A DNA stretch of 64,000 bases from Conexibacter sp. SYSU D00693 (GCF_017084525.1 NZ_CP070950.1:3224001-3288000), one strand, 5' to 3'; positions 15,753-25,305 are shown, counted from the stretch's first letter. Notes: a model not told the origin generated them from the letters alone. Made by a program: numbers and translations.

Positions 15753-16613
15753 ATGACGCGCCTCCTGGTCACCGGCGCCTCGGGCTTCCTCGGCGGCGAG
15801 GTGGCCGAGCGAGCGGTCCGCGCCGGCCGCACCGTCGCCGGCACGTGCCACACGACGTCCCCGGCGCGGGAGGTGTTCCTGCGCGGCGACGCGGTCGCGG
15901 TGCGCCTCGACGTGCGCGACGCCGAGGCGGTCGCGCGCGTCGTCGACGACGTCCGGCCCGACGCGGTCGTCCACTGCGCCTACGTCCAGGACGGGCCGGC
16001 GGCGGAGGCGACCATCGTCGAGGGCTCACGCCACGTCGCCGCGGCGGCGCGGGCGGTCGGCGCGCGGCTCGTGCACCTGTCGAGCGACGTCGTCTTCGCC
16101 GGCGACCTCGGCCGGCCGCTGCGCGAGGACGACCCGCCCGCGCCGGTCTTCCCGTACGGCGCGGCGAAGGCGCGCGCCGAGGAGGAGGTCGCGGCGGCCG
16201 ACCCGGGGGCGGTGCTCGTGCGCACGTCGCTGGTCTTCGGCGGGCCGGGCGCGGAGCGCTCGAAGCACGAGGCGCTGGCGATCGCCGTCGCGCGCGGGGA
16301 GCGGGAGATGGCGTTCTTCACCGACGAGGTCCGCTGCCCCGTGCAGGTCGGCGACCTCGCGGCGGCGGTCCTCGAGCTGGCGGCGCGGCCCGGCGTCGCC
16401 GGGCCCCTGCACGTGGCGGGCACCGAGGCGGTCGACCGCCTCACCTTCGCGAGGCTCGCCTGCGAGGCGGCGGGGGTCGACGCCTCCGGCCTGCGCGGCG
16501 CGCCGTCACCGCCGGGCCGGCCGCGCGACTGCGCGCTGGACGTCTCCCGGGCGCTGGCGCTGCTCGAGACGCCGCTGCGCGGGGTCTCGGAGGTCCTGCG
16601 CAGGACGTCGTGA
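15753..16613 (+). CDS. NAD-dependent epimerase/RmlD-like extended SDR
   Basis: 286 residues. Rossmann motif TGASGFLGGEV at residues 7-17; active-site pattern HLSSDVVF and YGAAKARAE (YxxxK), and a RmlD-type VRTSLVFG segment. It resembles dTDP-4-dehydrorhamnose reductases, but no sugar-nucleotide genes lie next to it; the rml cluster is 18 kb away. The reductase/epimerase substrate is unknown. Divergent from marR and possibly under its control. Confidence 0.8.
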   Translation: MTRLLVTGASGFLGGEVAERAVRAGRTVAGTCHTTSPAREVFLRGDAVAVRLDVRDAEAVARVVDDVRPDAVVHCAYVQDGPAAEATIVEGSRHVAAAARAVGARLVHLSSDVVFAGDLGRPLREDDPPAPVFPYGAAKARAEEEVAAADPGAVLVRTSLVFGGPGAERSKHEALAIAVARGEREMAFFTDEVRCPVQVGDLAAAVLELAARPGVAGPLHVAGTEAVDRLTFARLACEAAGVDASGLRGAPSPPGRPRDCALDVSRALALLETPLRGVSEVLRRTS

Positions 16614-16657
16614 CGGCAGGGTGTGGTCAGCCGCACAAGGCCCCGGCCGGGCACCGC

Positions 16658-16663
16658 TAGGGT
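16658..16663 (+). promoter_or_regulatory. -10-like TAGGGT upstream of a long stem-loop
   Basis: Matches the -10 form used by annotated genes in this window, but no clear protein-coding gene follows. A transcript from here would begin at about 16670 and consist mainly of the 16679-16760 stem-loop. A 35-codon GTG-initiated reading frame (16680-16787) also starts there. Confidence 0.3.
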
Positions 16664-16678
16664 CCCCGACCGGTTGGA

Positions 16679-16760
16679 CGTGACCCGCCGCCGCGACGCG
16701 ATCGGTGGCCGCCGCAAGCCCTGCGCGGAGGCGACCGATCGGCACGGTGGCGGGGTCACG
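16679..16760. other. Long imperfect stem-loop (terminator or small RNA candidate)
   Basis: Arms 16679-16713 and 16727-16760 are complementary over about 34 positions with four mismatches and two bulges. The loop is 13 nt. It sits between the convergent SDR and secreted-protein genes, so a bidirectional terminator is the conservative reading. The preceding TAGGGT box makes a small RNA possible. Confidence 0.5.
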
Positions 16761-16783
16761 GCCCGCCGTCCTGCTGCCGGGCC

Positions 16784-17485
16784 CTAGGGCCCGCCGGGCA
16801 GGCCGGGCGGAGGACCGCCCCACCCGTGGCCGGGACCGCCGCGGCCGCCACGGCCGAAGCGCGGCACGCGCCCGTCGGCGAGCCGGTCGATGGCCTCGTC
16901 GAGGCGGCGGACGATCCGGTCGCGCTGCGCGTCGGTGAGGTCGCCGTCCTTGACCGCCTGGTCGAGGCGGTCGGTGGCGCTCTCCTTGACCGCGGCCTTG
17001 ACCTCGTCGAGGTCCTTGCCCTGGGCCCTGGCGATCTGCGCCGGCGTCCTGCCGTCGGCCAGCTGCCGCTTGAGCTCGGCGGGGCTCAGGCCCAGCGCCT
17101 TGGCGGCGTCCTCGAACACCCCGCGGAAGGCGCCGAACGCCTTGCCGTGGGGGCCGAAGCCCGGGCCGCCGGGCCCGAAGGCGCGCCCGCCGCGAGGACC
17201 GCCGAGCACCAGCCCGCTGTCCTTGCGCTTGGCCTTGATGGCGTCGGCCTGCTCCTGCGTGAGCTTGCCGTCCTTGACCGCCTGGTCGATCTGGGCGTCC
17301 TGCGCCGCGCTGAGCGCGTTGCGCAGGTCCTCGGGGGCGACGTCGAGGCGCTTGGCGGCATCGCTGAGGACCGCGTCCTCGCGCTGCTTGGCCTCGTCCT
17401 TCGTCGTCGCCGCGATCGCGCCCGCGGACCCTGCGGCCACCGCGGCGACCGCGGCCGCGATGATGGCGATGCGTCGGGTTCTCAT
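16784..17485 (-). CDS. Secreted protein with two similar LTxxQxDxI modules
   Basis: 233 residues, not recognised as a named family. The N-terminus is a signal peptide (MRTRRIAIIAAAVAAVAAGSAGA-IAAT). Two related helical modules follow, one with IDQAVKDGKLTQEQADAIK, the other with LDQAVKDGDLTDAQRDRIV. They are separated by a Gly/Pro/Phe-rich spacer, with a second Gly-rich tail. The pattern recalls DUF2680/YckD-like secreted proteins. The start is ATG 17485, giving a proper signal peptide. Its stop sits in the perfect palindrome GGGCCCTAGGGCCC (16779-16792). Confidence 0.65.
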   Translation of the reverse strand: MRTRRIAIIAAAVAAVAAGSAGAIAATTKDEAKQREDAVLSDAAKRLDVAPEDLRNALSAAQDAQIDQAVKDGKLTQEQADAIKAKRKDSGLVLGGPRGGRAFGPGGPGFGPHGKAFGAFRGVFEDAAKALGLSPAELKRQLADGRTPAQIARAQGKDLDEVKAAVKESATDRLDQAVKDGDLTDAQRDRIVRRLDEAIDRLADGRVPRFGRGGRGGPGHGWGGPPPGLPGGP

Positions 17486-17539
17486 GGCGCCATGGTGCTG
17501 GCGCACCCTGAAGAGACGCTGAGCGTCGCCTGAGACTGC

Positions 17540-17568
17540 GAAGAAGGGGACAGTCCCCTCCTTCTCAC
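17540..17568. repeat. Dispersed palindrome, copy 1 (AGGGGAC-A-GTCCCCT core)
   Basis: AGGGGAC (17545-17551), A, GTCCCCT (17553-17559) with partial outer arms. The right half is the same as in copy 2, 110 nt away, apart from one base. It lies in the non-coding interval between the secreted-protein gene start and groEL. Confidence 0.65.
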
Positions 17569-17645
17569 ACGCGCCCGCACACCACGAAGTCCCTGCAGAT
17601 CGCCCTGTTCGAGCGCGCGGGGGCGGGCGGCGCCCGTGCGCGTGC

Positions 17646-17678
17646 GTGAGAAGAAGGGGACAGTCCCCTGCTTCTCAC
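17646..17678. repeat. Dispersed palindrome, copy 2 (33 bp)
   Basis: Left arm GTGAGAAG-A-AGGGGAC, central A at 17662, right arm GTCCCCT-G-CTTCTCAC. The arms are complementary except for the single A/G mismatch. Direct-repeat relative of copy 1. Confidence 0.7.
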
Positions 17679-17696
17679 GCACGCCCCGCAACGACA

Positions 17697-17722
17697 GAGG
17701 GCCCGGCAGATGCCGGGCCCTC
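17697..17722 (-). terminator. Terminator of the groESL operon
   Basis: Perfect 11-bp stem GAGGGCCCGGC/GCCGGGCCCTC with a 4-nt loop, 28 nt after the groEL stop. Confidence 0.85.
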
Positions 17723-17749
17723 CGAGGTCCTACGCGCGTGAGCGCGTGG

Positions 17750-19722
<1,973 letters not shown>

Positions 19723-19760
19723 CTGTGACCTCCGTTGAGGTGACTCGCGGTTCGTCGTTG

Positions 19761-19787
19761 CTGGCACTCTGGGGTGGCGAGTGCCAA
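19761..19787. promoter_or_regulatory. CIRCE element 1 (HrcA operator)
   Basis: On the minus strand TTGGCACTC-N9-GAGTGCCAG, matching the CIRCE consensus TTAGCACTC-N9-GAGTGCTAA. It lies just downstream of the groE -10 box, covering the expected start of transcription. Confidence 0.92.
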
Positions 19788-19796
19788 CCTGGCGCG

Positions 19797-19824
19797 AGCA
19801 TACCAAGAGCGACCCCGTGGTCAA
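19797..19824 (-). promoter_or_regulatory. groESL housekeeping promoter
   Basis: Minus strand TTGACC (-35, 19819-19824) and TATGCT (-10, 19797-19802), 16-nt spacer. It is bracketed on both sides by CIRCE elements. Confidence 0.8.
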
Positions 19825-19831
19825 GGGCCGA

Positions 19832-19858
19832 TTGGCACTCGTTCACAGCGAGTGCCAG
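19832..19858. promoter_or_regulatory. CIRCE element 2 (HrcA operator)
   Basis: TTGGCACTC (19832-19840), 9-nt spacer, GAGTGCCAG (19850-19858). It lies immediately upstream of the -35 hexamer. Two sites of identical arms suggest cooperative or looped HrcA repression. Confidence 0.92.
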
Positions 19859-19896
19859 CAGAGTTCGGCGCCGAAGCGCCGCCCTGCCGCGCGGGG

Positions 19897-20295
19897 CTAG
19901 TTCTGCGCGCCGCCGATGCCCAGGCGGGCATCGGTGAACGCGGGCGGGTTCACGATGATCTGCGAGAAGCGCACGACCGTGACGATGTCGTCCATCGTCA
20001 CCTTCTTGCCGTAGATCTGCTCGAGGAAGTGGATCATCTCCTCGTGCCGGCGGAACTCGGGGTTGTCGTGCTCGATGTCGCGCGGCGTGAGGTCCCGGAC
20101 GCGCTTGACCTCGACCTGGTCGATGACCGCGTCGAAGATCTTCTCGCGCGGCGAGTGCTGGTACCCGATGGTCACCATCACCGCCTGGTTCTTCTTGTAC
20201 TTGTGCGACTTGTCGCCCAGGCGGATCGTGGCCGTCTTGCGCCCCCGCTTGAGCTGGTCGGCGAAGATGGTCGAGTAGAAGTTCAGGACCTGCAT
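19897..20295 (-). CDS. ASCH-like domain protein
   Basis: 132 residues. It begins MQVLNFYSTIFADQLKRGRKTATIRLGDKS, a GxKTATIRLGD-type core I associate with ASCH/PUA-like folds that bind RNA or nucleotides. The C-terminal half (DIVTVVRFSQI) is also family-like. Codon and base use is slightly less GC-rich (several AAG, TTC runs) than neighbours. Last gene of a Crp-NUDIX-ASCH operon, 13 nt after the NUDIX stop. Its function is unknown; grouping with NUDIX hints at nucleotide housekeeping (inference). Confidence 0.7.
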   Translation of the reverse strand: MQVLNFYSTIFADQLKRGRKTATIRLGDKSHKYKKNQAVMVTIGYQHSPREKIFDAVIDQVEVKRVRDLTPRDIEHDNPEFRRHEEMIHFLEQIYGKKVTMDDIVTVVRFSQIIVNPPAFTDARLGIGGAQN

Positions 20296-20308
20296 CCGAC
20301 GACGGAGC

Positions 20309-20734
20309 CTACCCGTCGTCCGTCAGCTGCGACAGGGCCCGGGTCACCATCTCGCGCTCGCCGTCGTAGGTCAGCTGCTGCGCCGCGTCGGCCAGCGCCA
20401 TCCACCGCGCCACCTCGACCTCGTGGTCGTGGTCGTCGGGGCTGCCGCCCGTGTGCTCGAGCAGGAAGAAGTCCACGCGCTTGGCGATCCGCCGGCCGCC
20501 GCGCTGGTAGTGGTAGCGGACCTCGCCCAGACGGCCCAGCACCCGCGCGTCGACGCCCGCCTCCTCGCGCACCTCGCGCAAGGCGGCCTCCTGCGAGCTC
20601 TCCCCCTTCTCGGGGTGGCCCTTGGGCAGCGCGAGGACCTTCGAGCCGTCCGCGGCGCGGCGCGTCGGCACGATCACGACGCACTCGAGGCCACGGACCA
20701 CCACGCCTCCTGCGCTGACCTCCTCGCCCGCCAT
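20309..20734 (-). CDS. NUDIX hydrolase
   Basis: 141 residues. The complete Nudix box GHPEKGESSQEAALREVREEAGV (shown here as Gx5Ex7REVxEEAGV, about residues 39-61) coordinates Mg. Proteins of this length with an AGGVV start and basic YHYQRGGRRI loop hydrolyse dinucleoside polyphosphates or oxidised nucleotides (MutT/Ap4A-like). Substrate not resolved. It lies 3 nt after the Crp-like gene, hence is co-transcribed. Confidence 0.88.
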   Translation of the reverse strand: MAGEEVSAGGVVVRGLECVVIVPTRRAADGSKVLALPKGHPEKGESSQEAALREVREEAGVDARVLGRLGEVRYHYQRGGRRIAKRVDFFLLEHTGGSPDDHDHEVEVARWMALADAAQQLTYDGEREMVTRALSQLTDDG

Positions 20735-20737
20735 CGC

Positions 20738-21433
20738 TCAGTACACGTAGCGCTGCAGCGCGTCCGGGTCGTGGACGGTGATGCGGCCGCGGCCCTGGGT
20801 GACCACGCCGGCGCGCTCGAGGACCGCGAGGAAGCGGCTGGCCGACTCGCGGGAGGACCCGGCGAGCTGCGCGACGTCGGCCTGGGTGATCGTGACGAGG
20901 ACGTCGCGCTCGGCCGCGCCCTCGGCCTGGGCCTGGCCGACGAGCTGGCCGAGCACGCCCGCCACGCGCGACTGCACGGTCTGGAAGGACTGGCGCGCCA
21001 GGCGCTCGTTGGCCTCGCGCAGGCGCCGGCCGAGCGAGATGACGAGCTTCACGGCGATGTCGGGGTGCTCGCGCAGCAGCCGCCGCATGTCCGACCCGAG
21101 GATGGCGACCGCCTCGACGTCGTCGAGCGTCTCGACGGTGGCCGACCGCCGCTCGTCGTCGAACATCGCCAGCTCGCCGAAGATGTCGCCCGGGCCGAAG
21201 TGCGCCAGCGCGATCGTCCGGCCGTCGGCGTGCTCGCGGATCGCGCGGGCGTGGCCGGTGCGCACGACGTAGCAGGTGTCGGACTCGTCGCCCTCGCGGA
21301 AGATGACCTGGCCGCCGCCGAAGCGCCGCGGGACGGCGACCTCCGCCACCCGCGCGAGGTCGGGCGGGTGCAGCGTCTCGAAGACGGGGACCTGGGCGAG
21401 CAGGCCGACGGCAGTGGCGGCGTCCGTCCCCAC
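20738..21433 (-). CDS. Crp/Fnr-family transcriptional regulator
   Basis: 231 residues. N-terminal cyclic-nucleotide-binding barrel (FREGDESDTCYVVRTGHARA, GPGDIFGELAMFDDERRSATV), long dimer helix, and C-terminal HTH (ITQADVAQLAGSSRESASRFLAVLERAGVV). The FGEL...RSAT phosphate cassette is similar to cAMP-binding members, so cAMP is a plausible effector. No cluster-binding Cys set is seen, arguing against an Fnr role. First gene of the Crp-NUDIX-ASCH operon; the start GTG 21433 has a TAGTCC/TAGGGC AT patch just upstream. Confidence 0.9.
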   Translation of the reverse strand: MGTDAATAVGLLAQVPVFETLHPPDLARVAEVAVPRRFGGGQVIFREGDESDTCYVVRTGHARAIREHADGRTIALAHFGPGDIFGELAMFDDERRSATVETLDDVEAVAILGSDMRRLLREHPDIAVKLVISLGRRLREANERLARQSFQTVQSRVAGVLGQLVGQAQAEGAAERDVLVTITQADVAQLAGSSRESASRFLAVLERAGVVTQGRGRITVHDPDALQRYVY

Positions 21434-21479
21434 GGCCCTAGGACTACCAGACCCGGAGGAGGGGACGGACGCCCTGCCG

Positions 21480-22709
21480 TCAGCCTTCGAGCACCGCCTC
21501 GCGGCGCCGGCGCAGGCCCAGCCGTGCCAGGGCGGCCAGCGCCGCCACCGGCAGGAGCGCCGCGAGCCCGACGACGAGCGCCCCCGCGATGACCTGCAGG
21601 ACGCTCCAGGCGTCGCGCAGGGCGTCGCCCGGCGTCCAGGCGCCGCCCTCGTCCTCGTCGCCGGCGGCGTCCGCGCGCGCGGCGCGGACGGTCACCGAGA
21701 CGGTCGCGAGCTGGGCCCGGCGGTCGACGCGGGTGAGCGCCGCCTCGCGCTGGGCGATCGACCGGCGGTTGTCGGCGATCCGGGCGCGCAGCGCGGCGAT
21801 CTCGCGGGCGCTGTCGGCGCGACCCAGGGCCCGCAGGAGCGCACGACGCTCGGCCCGCGCGTCGTTGAGCTGGCCCGCCGCCGAGTCGCGCTGGCCCGTG
21901 ATGTCCTCGGAGGCCTGGCGCAGGGCGGCGACGTTGCCCAGGGCCGAGAGCCGCCGCAGGGCGTCCTGCAGGCGCCGGGAGGGCACGCGCAGGGTGTAGG
22001 TCGCCGTCCCGCCGCGGTCCGTGACCGCGACGTCGGAGTCCTGCACGTAGCCGCCGAGGGCCTGCGTCGTGCGCACGACGCCGTCGCCCGTGCGCTGGAC
22101 GTCCTTGCGCGCGACGCGGAGCTCGAGCTCGGCGGAGCGCTCGACCGAGCGCGAGCCGCCCGGCCGCGACGGCGCCGGGGCGACGGGCGGGACGGGCGCG
22201 TAGGCCCGGCCCGTCGAGCTCGGCGCGACGTCGGACTGCACCGTCGGCGGCGGGACGGCCTCGAGGGTGGCCGACGGCTCGGCGCCACCGTCGCCACCGT
22301 CGGCGCTGGCGGCACCGGCCGCGTCGCGGGCGGCCTCCGGCGCCGCCGCCGTCGAGGACTGCGAGACCGCGGACGTCGGGCGCTCACCGTCGTCGCTGCC
22401 GCCGAGCACGACGACGAGCGCGACGAGGCCGGCCAGCAGCGCGCCCGCGGGCGCCAGGCGCCACGTCAGGCCGCGGCGGCGCGCGGGGCGGTCGGCCACG
22501 GACGGCGCGGCGCTCGGTGCCGGCGCGAAGCCCTCGGCCACGCGACCGTCGAGGCGGGCGGCCCAGGCGGGGTCGGCCTGCGGCGCGGCGGCGCGCACGT
22601 CGGCGACGAGCTGGAGGAGCTCGGGCTCGGCCGCCGGGTCGCCGGCCACGGCGCGATCGAGCTCCTCGAGCTCGCGCAGGACGTCGGGGGGCAGGGGACG
22701 GCTACGCAT
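21480..22709 (-). CDS. DUF4349-type membrane protein, probable anti-sigma factor
   Basis: 409 residues. The cytoplasmic N-terminus (about 80 residues, LRELEELDRAVAGDP) is followed by one membrane helix (APAGALLAGLVALVVVLGG), a Pro/Ala/Gly-rich linker, then an extracytoplasmic DUF4349-like coiled-coil domain (RSAELELRV, ALGGYVQDSDV, LRVPSRRLQDAL, TGQRDSAAGQL). A C-terminal helix (ALVVGLAALLPVAALAAL) is also hydrophobic. Overlap by 8 nt with the sigma gene implies coupled synthesis and an anti-sigma role (inference from context). The exposed DUF4349 part would be the stress sensor. Confidence 0.75.
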   Translation of the reverse strand: MRSRPLPPDVLRELEELDRAVAGDPAAEPELLQLVADVRAAAPQADPAWAARLDGRVAEGFAPAPSAAPSVADRPARRRGLTWRLAPAGALLAGLVALVVVLGGSDDGERPTSAVSQSSTAAAPEAARDAAGAASADGGDGGAEPSATLEAVPPPTVQSDVAPSSTGRAYAPVPPVAPAPSRPGGSRSVERSAELELRVARKDVQRTGDGVVRTTQALGGYVQDSDVAVTDRGGTATYTLRVPSRRLQDALRRLSALGNVAALRQASEDITGQRDSAAGQLNDARAERRALLRALGRADSAREIAALRARIADNRRSIAQREAALTRVDRRAQLATVSVTVRAARADAAGDEDEGGAWTPGDALRDAWSVLQVIAGALVVGLAALLPVAALAALARLGLRRRREAVLEG

Positions 22710-23235
22710 GGCAGAGCTCCCGGAGGCGGACGACGGCGCGGTGGACGCGCATGGCGGCGGCGCGCTCGGAGACCCCGAGGACGCGCCCGATCTCGGCGAC
22801 GGTCAGCCCCGCGTGGAAGCGCAGGGCGACGAGCTCGCGCTCACGGGGCGACAGGCCCTCGAGCGCGGCGCGGACGACGGCACGGCGCGCGGCCTCCGCC
22901 TCGTCCTCGGCGGGGTCGGGGTCCCAGGCCCCGGCATCCGGTGGCTCGGCCACCAGGGCCGCGCCGCGCTTGCGGCGGCGCAGCTCGTCGAGCGCGGCGT
23001 TGCGCGCGATCCCGAAGAGCCAGGCGCGCTGGCTGCCGCGCCGGCCGTCGAAGGAGGTCCTGCGCCGCCAGGCCCGCTCGAAGGCCGCCGCGGTGACATC
23101 CTCCGCGACGGCTCGGTCCCGCACGAGCGCCATGACGTAGGCGAAGACGTCGGACGCCGTCGTGCGGTAGAGCGCATCGAACGCGAGGACCGGCTGTTCG
23201 GGACGGGGAAGCGCCATGTCGAGGGCACTGCTCAT
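22702..23235 (-). CDS. ECF-type RNA polymerase sigma factor
   Basis: 177 residues. Region 2 (FAYVMALVRDRAVAEDVTAAAFERAW) and region 4 (LEGLSPRERELVALRFHAGLTVAEIGRVLGVSERAAAMRVHRAV) are clear, joined by a short acidic linker. The start is ambiguous: ATG 23235 or ATG 23217; the first is used here. Its stop overlaps the DUF4349 gene start. The divergent secreted-protein gene starts within 20 nt, so both share a minimal promoter region, a frequent layout for a sigma and its target. Confidence 0.9.
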   Translation of the reverse strand: MSSALDMALPRPEQPVLAFDALYRTTASDVFAYVMALVRDRAVAEDVTAAAFERAWRRRTSFDGRRGSQRAWLFGIARNAALDELRRRKRGAALVAEPPDAGAWDPDPAEDEAEAARRAVVRAALEGLSPRERELVALRFHAGLTVAEIGRVLGVSERAAAMRVHRAVVRLRELCHA

Positions 23236-23785
23236 GCCAGCACTACGACGGACCTGCCGGACCATCACACCGGTCCTGGCCGCGGCCTGCGCGATCGCGG
23301 CCGCCGGTGCCGTCCCATCCGCCGCCCGGCCCGCCCAGGAGGCCGAGTCGCCGCCGTCGATCTACCAGTCCAAGCGGCTGTGGGCGACGGTCAACGTGTG
23401 CGACACCACCGCCCATCCGAACGCCGTGGGGATCCGCGCGTCGATGCCCGGCTCGGGCTTCGCGAGCGAGCGCATGTACGTGCGCTTCCAGGTCCAGTAC
23501 CTCAGCGCGACGGACGGCGCCTGGCACAACATCGGCTCGAGCGGGGACTCGGGCTGGGTCAAGCTCGGCTCCGCGCGCTACAGGGCCCGCCAGGCGGGGC
23601 GGACCTTCACGCTGAAGGCGCCCGAGTCCGGCTCGGCCTACCGGGTGCGCGGCGCGGTGACGTTCGAGTGGCGCCGTGGCGGCGACGTCGTGCGGCGCGC
23701 GCGCAAGCGCACCGAGTCGGGTCACGCGCCGACGCGCGGGGCCGACCCCAAGCGCTTCAGCGCCGCGTCCTGCGTCATCGCCTAG
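23234..23785 (+). CDS. Secreted protein of unknown function
   Basis: 183 residues from ATG 23234 (an in-frame ATG at 23216 also exists). Signal peptide of the Sec type (RRTCRTITPVLAAACAIAAAGAVPSAA). The mature part is predicted mostly beta: alternating polar/apolar strands, YVRFQVQYL, FTLKAPESGSAYRVRGAVTFEW. It has two Cys (VCDTT near residue 55 and SCVIA at the end), likely a disulfide. I recognise no family. Divergent from the ECF sigma gene; a target of that sigma is plausible. Its TAG overlaps the stop of the convergent GDPD gene (CTAG). Confidence 0.6.
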   Translation: MPALRRTCRTITPVLAAACAIAAAGAVPSAARPAQEAESPPSIYQSKRLWATVNVCDTTAHPNAVGIRASMPGSGFASERMYVRFQVQYLSATDGAWHNIGSSGDSGWVKLGSARYRARQAGRTFTLKAPESGSAYRVRGAVTFEWRRGGDVVRRARKRTESGHAPTRGADPKRFSAASCVIA

Positions 23786-24522
23786 CGGGGGCCGAAGAGC
23801 GACGGGTCGTTCGTGATGACGCCCGTCACCCCGAGCGCCTCGAGCTCGGCGATGCGCGCGGCGTCGTCGACCGTCCAGACGTAGAGCTCGCCGCCGGCGT
23901 CGGCCACCGCCGCCGCCATGCGCGGCGTCACCACCGACCAGTGCGCCATCACCGCGTCGACGGCGCCCGCGCGGATCGCGGCGGCCACACGTCGCGGCAG
24001 GTGGCGGCGCAGGACGGCCACGCCGGCGACGGCCAGCGCCTTCGTCGCCGGGTGCGCGAGGTAGTCGCGGCGGACCTTGGGGACCGACCAGCCGAGGCGC
24101 AGCGCCGGGTCGAGCTCGCGGAGCCTGCGCAGCGACGCGAGCTCCATCGTCGAGACGAGCGCGCGGTCGGTGAGCCCGCGCTGGGCCAGCGCGTGGACGA
24201 CGCGGTCCTCGTAGCCCGGGAGCTTGAGGTCGACGTCGAGCTCGATGGCGCCCCACGTCTCCCGCGCCACGTGGTCCAGGCCCTCCTCGAGCGTCAGGAC
24301 CTCGCCGCGGCGGCGCTCGAGGTCGACGTAGTCGTGGGCCAGCAGCAGCCGGCCCGTGCCGTCGGTGCGCTCGGGCAGGACGTCGAACTCGACCATGTCG
24401 ACGTCGTGCTCGAGCGCGGCGTCGAAGCTCGCCAGCGTGTTGCCGGGGACGAGGTGGTCGGCGCCCTTGTGGCCGACGCGCCGCAGGGCACGCGGCAGCG
24501 CCCGCTCGTCCGCGCCGCTCAC
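23782..24522 (-). CDS. Glycerophosphodiester phosphodiesterase
   Basis: 246 residues, TIM-barrel GDPD family. It has the N-terminal GHKGADHLVPGNT (HKG in place of the common HRG), EFDV, LLAHDYVDL (His-Asp), and VWTVDD near the end, with the metal-binding Glu/Asp. Hydrolyses glycerophosphodiesters to glycerol-3-phosphate and an alcohol. No signal peptide, so probably cytoplasmic. The GTG start overlaps the Nei2 stop (GTGA). Its function near a DNA glycosylase looks accidental. Confidence 0.85.
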   Translation of the reverse strand: MSGADERALPRALRRVGHKGADHLVPGNTLASFDAALEHDVDMVEFDVLPERTDGTGRLLLAHDYVDLERRRGEVLTLEEGLDHVARETWGAIELDVDLKLPGYEDRVVHALAQRGLTDRALVSTMELASLRRLRELDPALRLGWSVPKVRRDYLAHPATKALAVAGVAVLRRHLPRRVAAAIRAGAVDAVMAHWSVVTPRMAAAVADAGGELYVWTVDDAARIAELEALGVTGVITNDPSLFGPR

Positions 24523-25295
24523 CGCTGGCACCCAGGACACCAGTAGACGGGCCGGTTGTCCTCCCAGAGCGTGCCGCCCTTGACCAGCGTCGCGCAGCGC
24601 GGACAGGGCTTGCCGGCGCGGCCGTAGACGGCCTTGGGGCGGCGCATGGGGCTGATGCGGGCGCACTCCTGCATCGCCGGGCGCACGGAGCGCACGAGCT
24701 CGAGCGCGTCGTCGTCGCCGACCTGCCCCGTCGGGCGGTGCGGGTCGATGCCGACCATGTGGCACGCCTCCGCGCGCCAGACCGTCCCCATGCCCGCGAC
24801 GGTGCGCTGGTCGAGCAGGGCGTCGCCGATCGGGCGCGTCGGGTCGTCCTCGCGCAGGCGGCGCAGGAAGACGCGCTCGTCGTAGTCCTCGCGGATCGGG
24901 TCCGGGCCGAGCGCGGCGAGGCGCTGGTCGAAGCGCGTGCGCGACTCGGTGAGGAGCTCGAGCACCGGGCCGTCGAACTGGACGACGCTGTGGCCGGCGC
25001 GCTCCATCACCAGCCACGCCCGCCGCGGCGCGCGCTTCCAGCGCTGACCGGGACGGTGCACACCCCACGACCCGGTCATCCGCAGGTGCGAGTGGATCGT
25101 GAGGTCGCCCTCGAAGCGCAGGAAGAGGTGCTTGCCGTGCGCGTCGACCGAGCGGATGGCGCGGCCCTTGAGCCGTTCGGGCCAGCGGTCGTGCGTGAAG
25201 CGCGGGTGGGGCGTGCGCAGGTCGTCGGGGACGAAGCCCTCGAGCACCGGCCGCATCCGGTTGCCCGCGTAGTGGATCGTGTCGCCCTCGGGCAC
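24519..25295 (-). CDS. nei2: DNA glycosylase/AP lyase, Nei2 (endonuclease VIII-like)
   Basis: 258 residues, Fpg/Nei family. Begins PEGDT, with the catalytic Pro and Glu, and GDT marks the Nei rather than Fpg branch. It has GKHLFLRF, HSHLRMTGSW, an H2TH region (DQRTVAGMGTVWRAEAC) and a C-terminal zinc finger (CPRCATLVKGGTLWEDNRPVYWCPGC). Removes oxidised pyrimidines. The start is GTG 25295, because PEGDT must follow the initiator. TACCCT lies 10 nt upstream. It heads a two-gene unit with GDPD. Confidence 0.93.
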   Translation of the reverse strand: MPEGDTIHYAGNRMRPVLEGFVPDDLRTPHPRFTHDRWPERLKGRAIRSVDAHGKHLFLRFEGDLTIHSHLRMTGSWGVHRPGQRWKRAPRRAWLVMERAGHSVVQFDGPVLELLTESRTRFDQRLAALGPDPIREDYDERVFLRRLREDDPTRPIGDALLDQRTVAGMGTVWRAEACHMVGIDPHRPTGQVGDDDALELVRSVRPAMQECARISPMRRPKAVYGRAGKPCPRCATLVKGGTLWEDNRPVYWCPGCQR

Positions 25296-25305
25296 GGTCG
25301 TGGCG

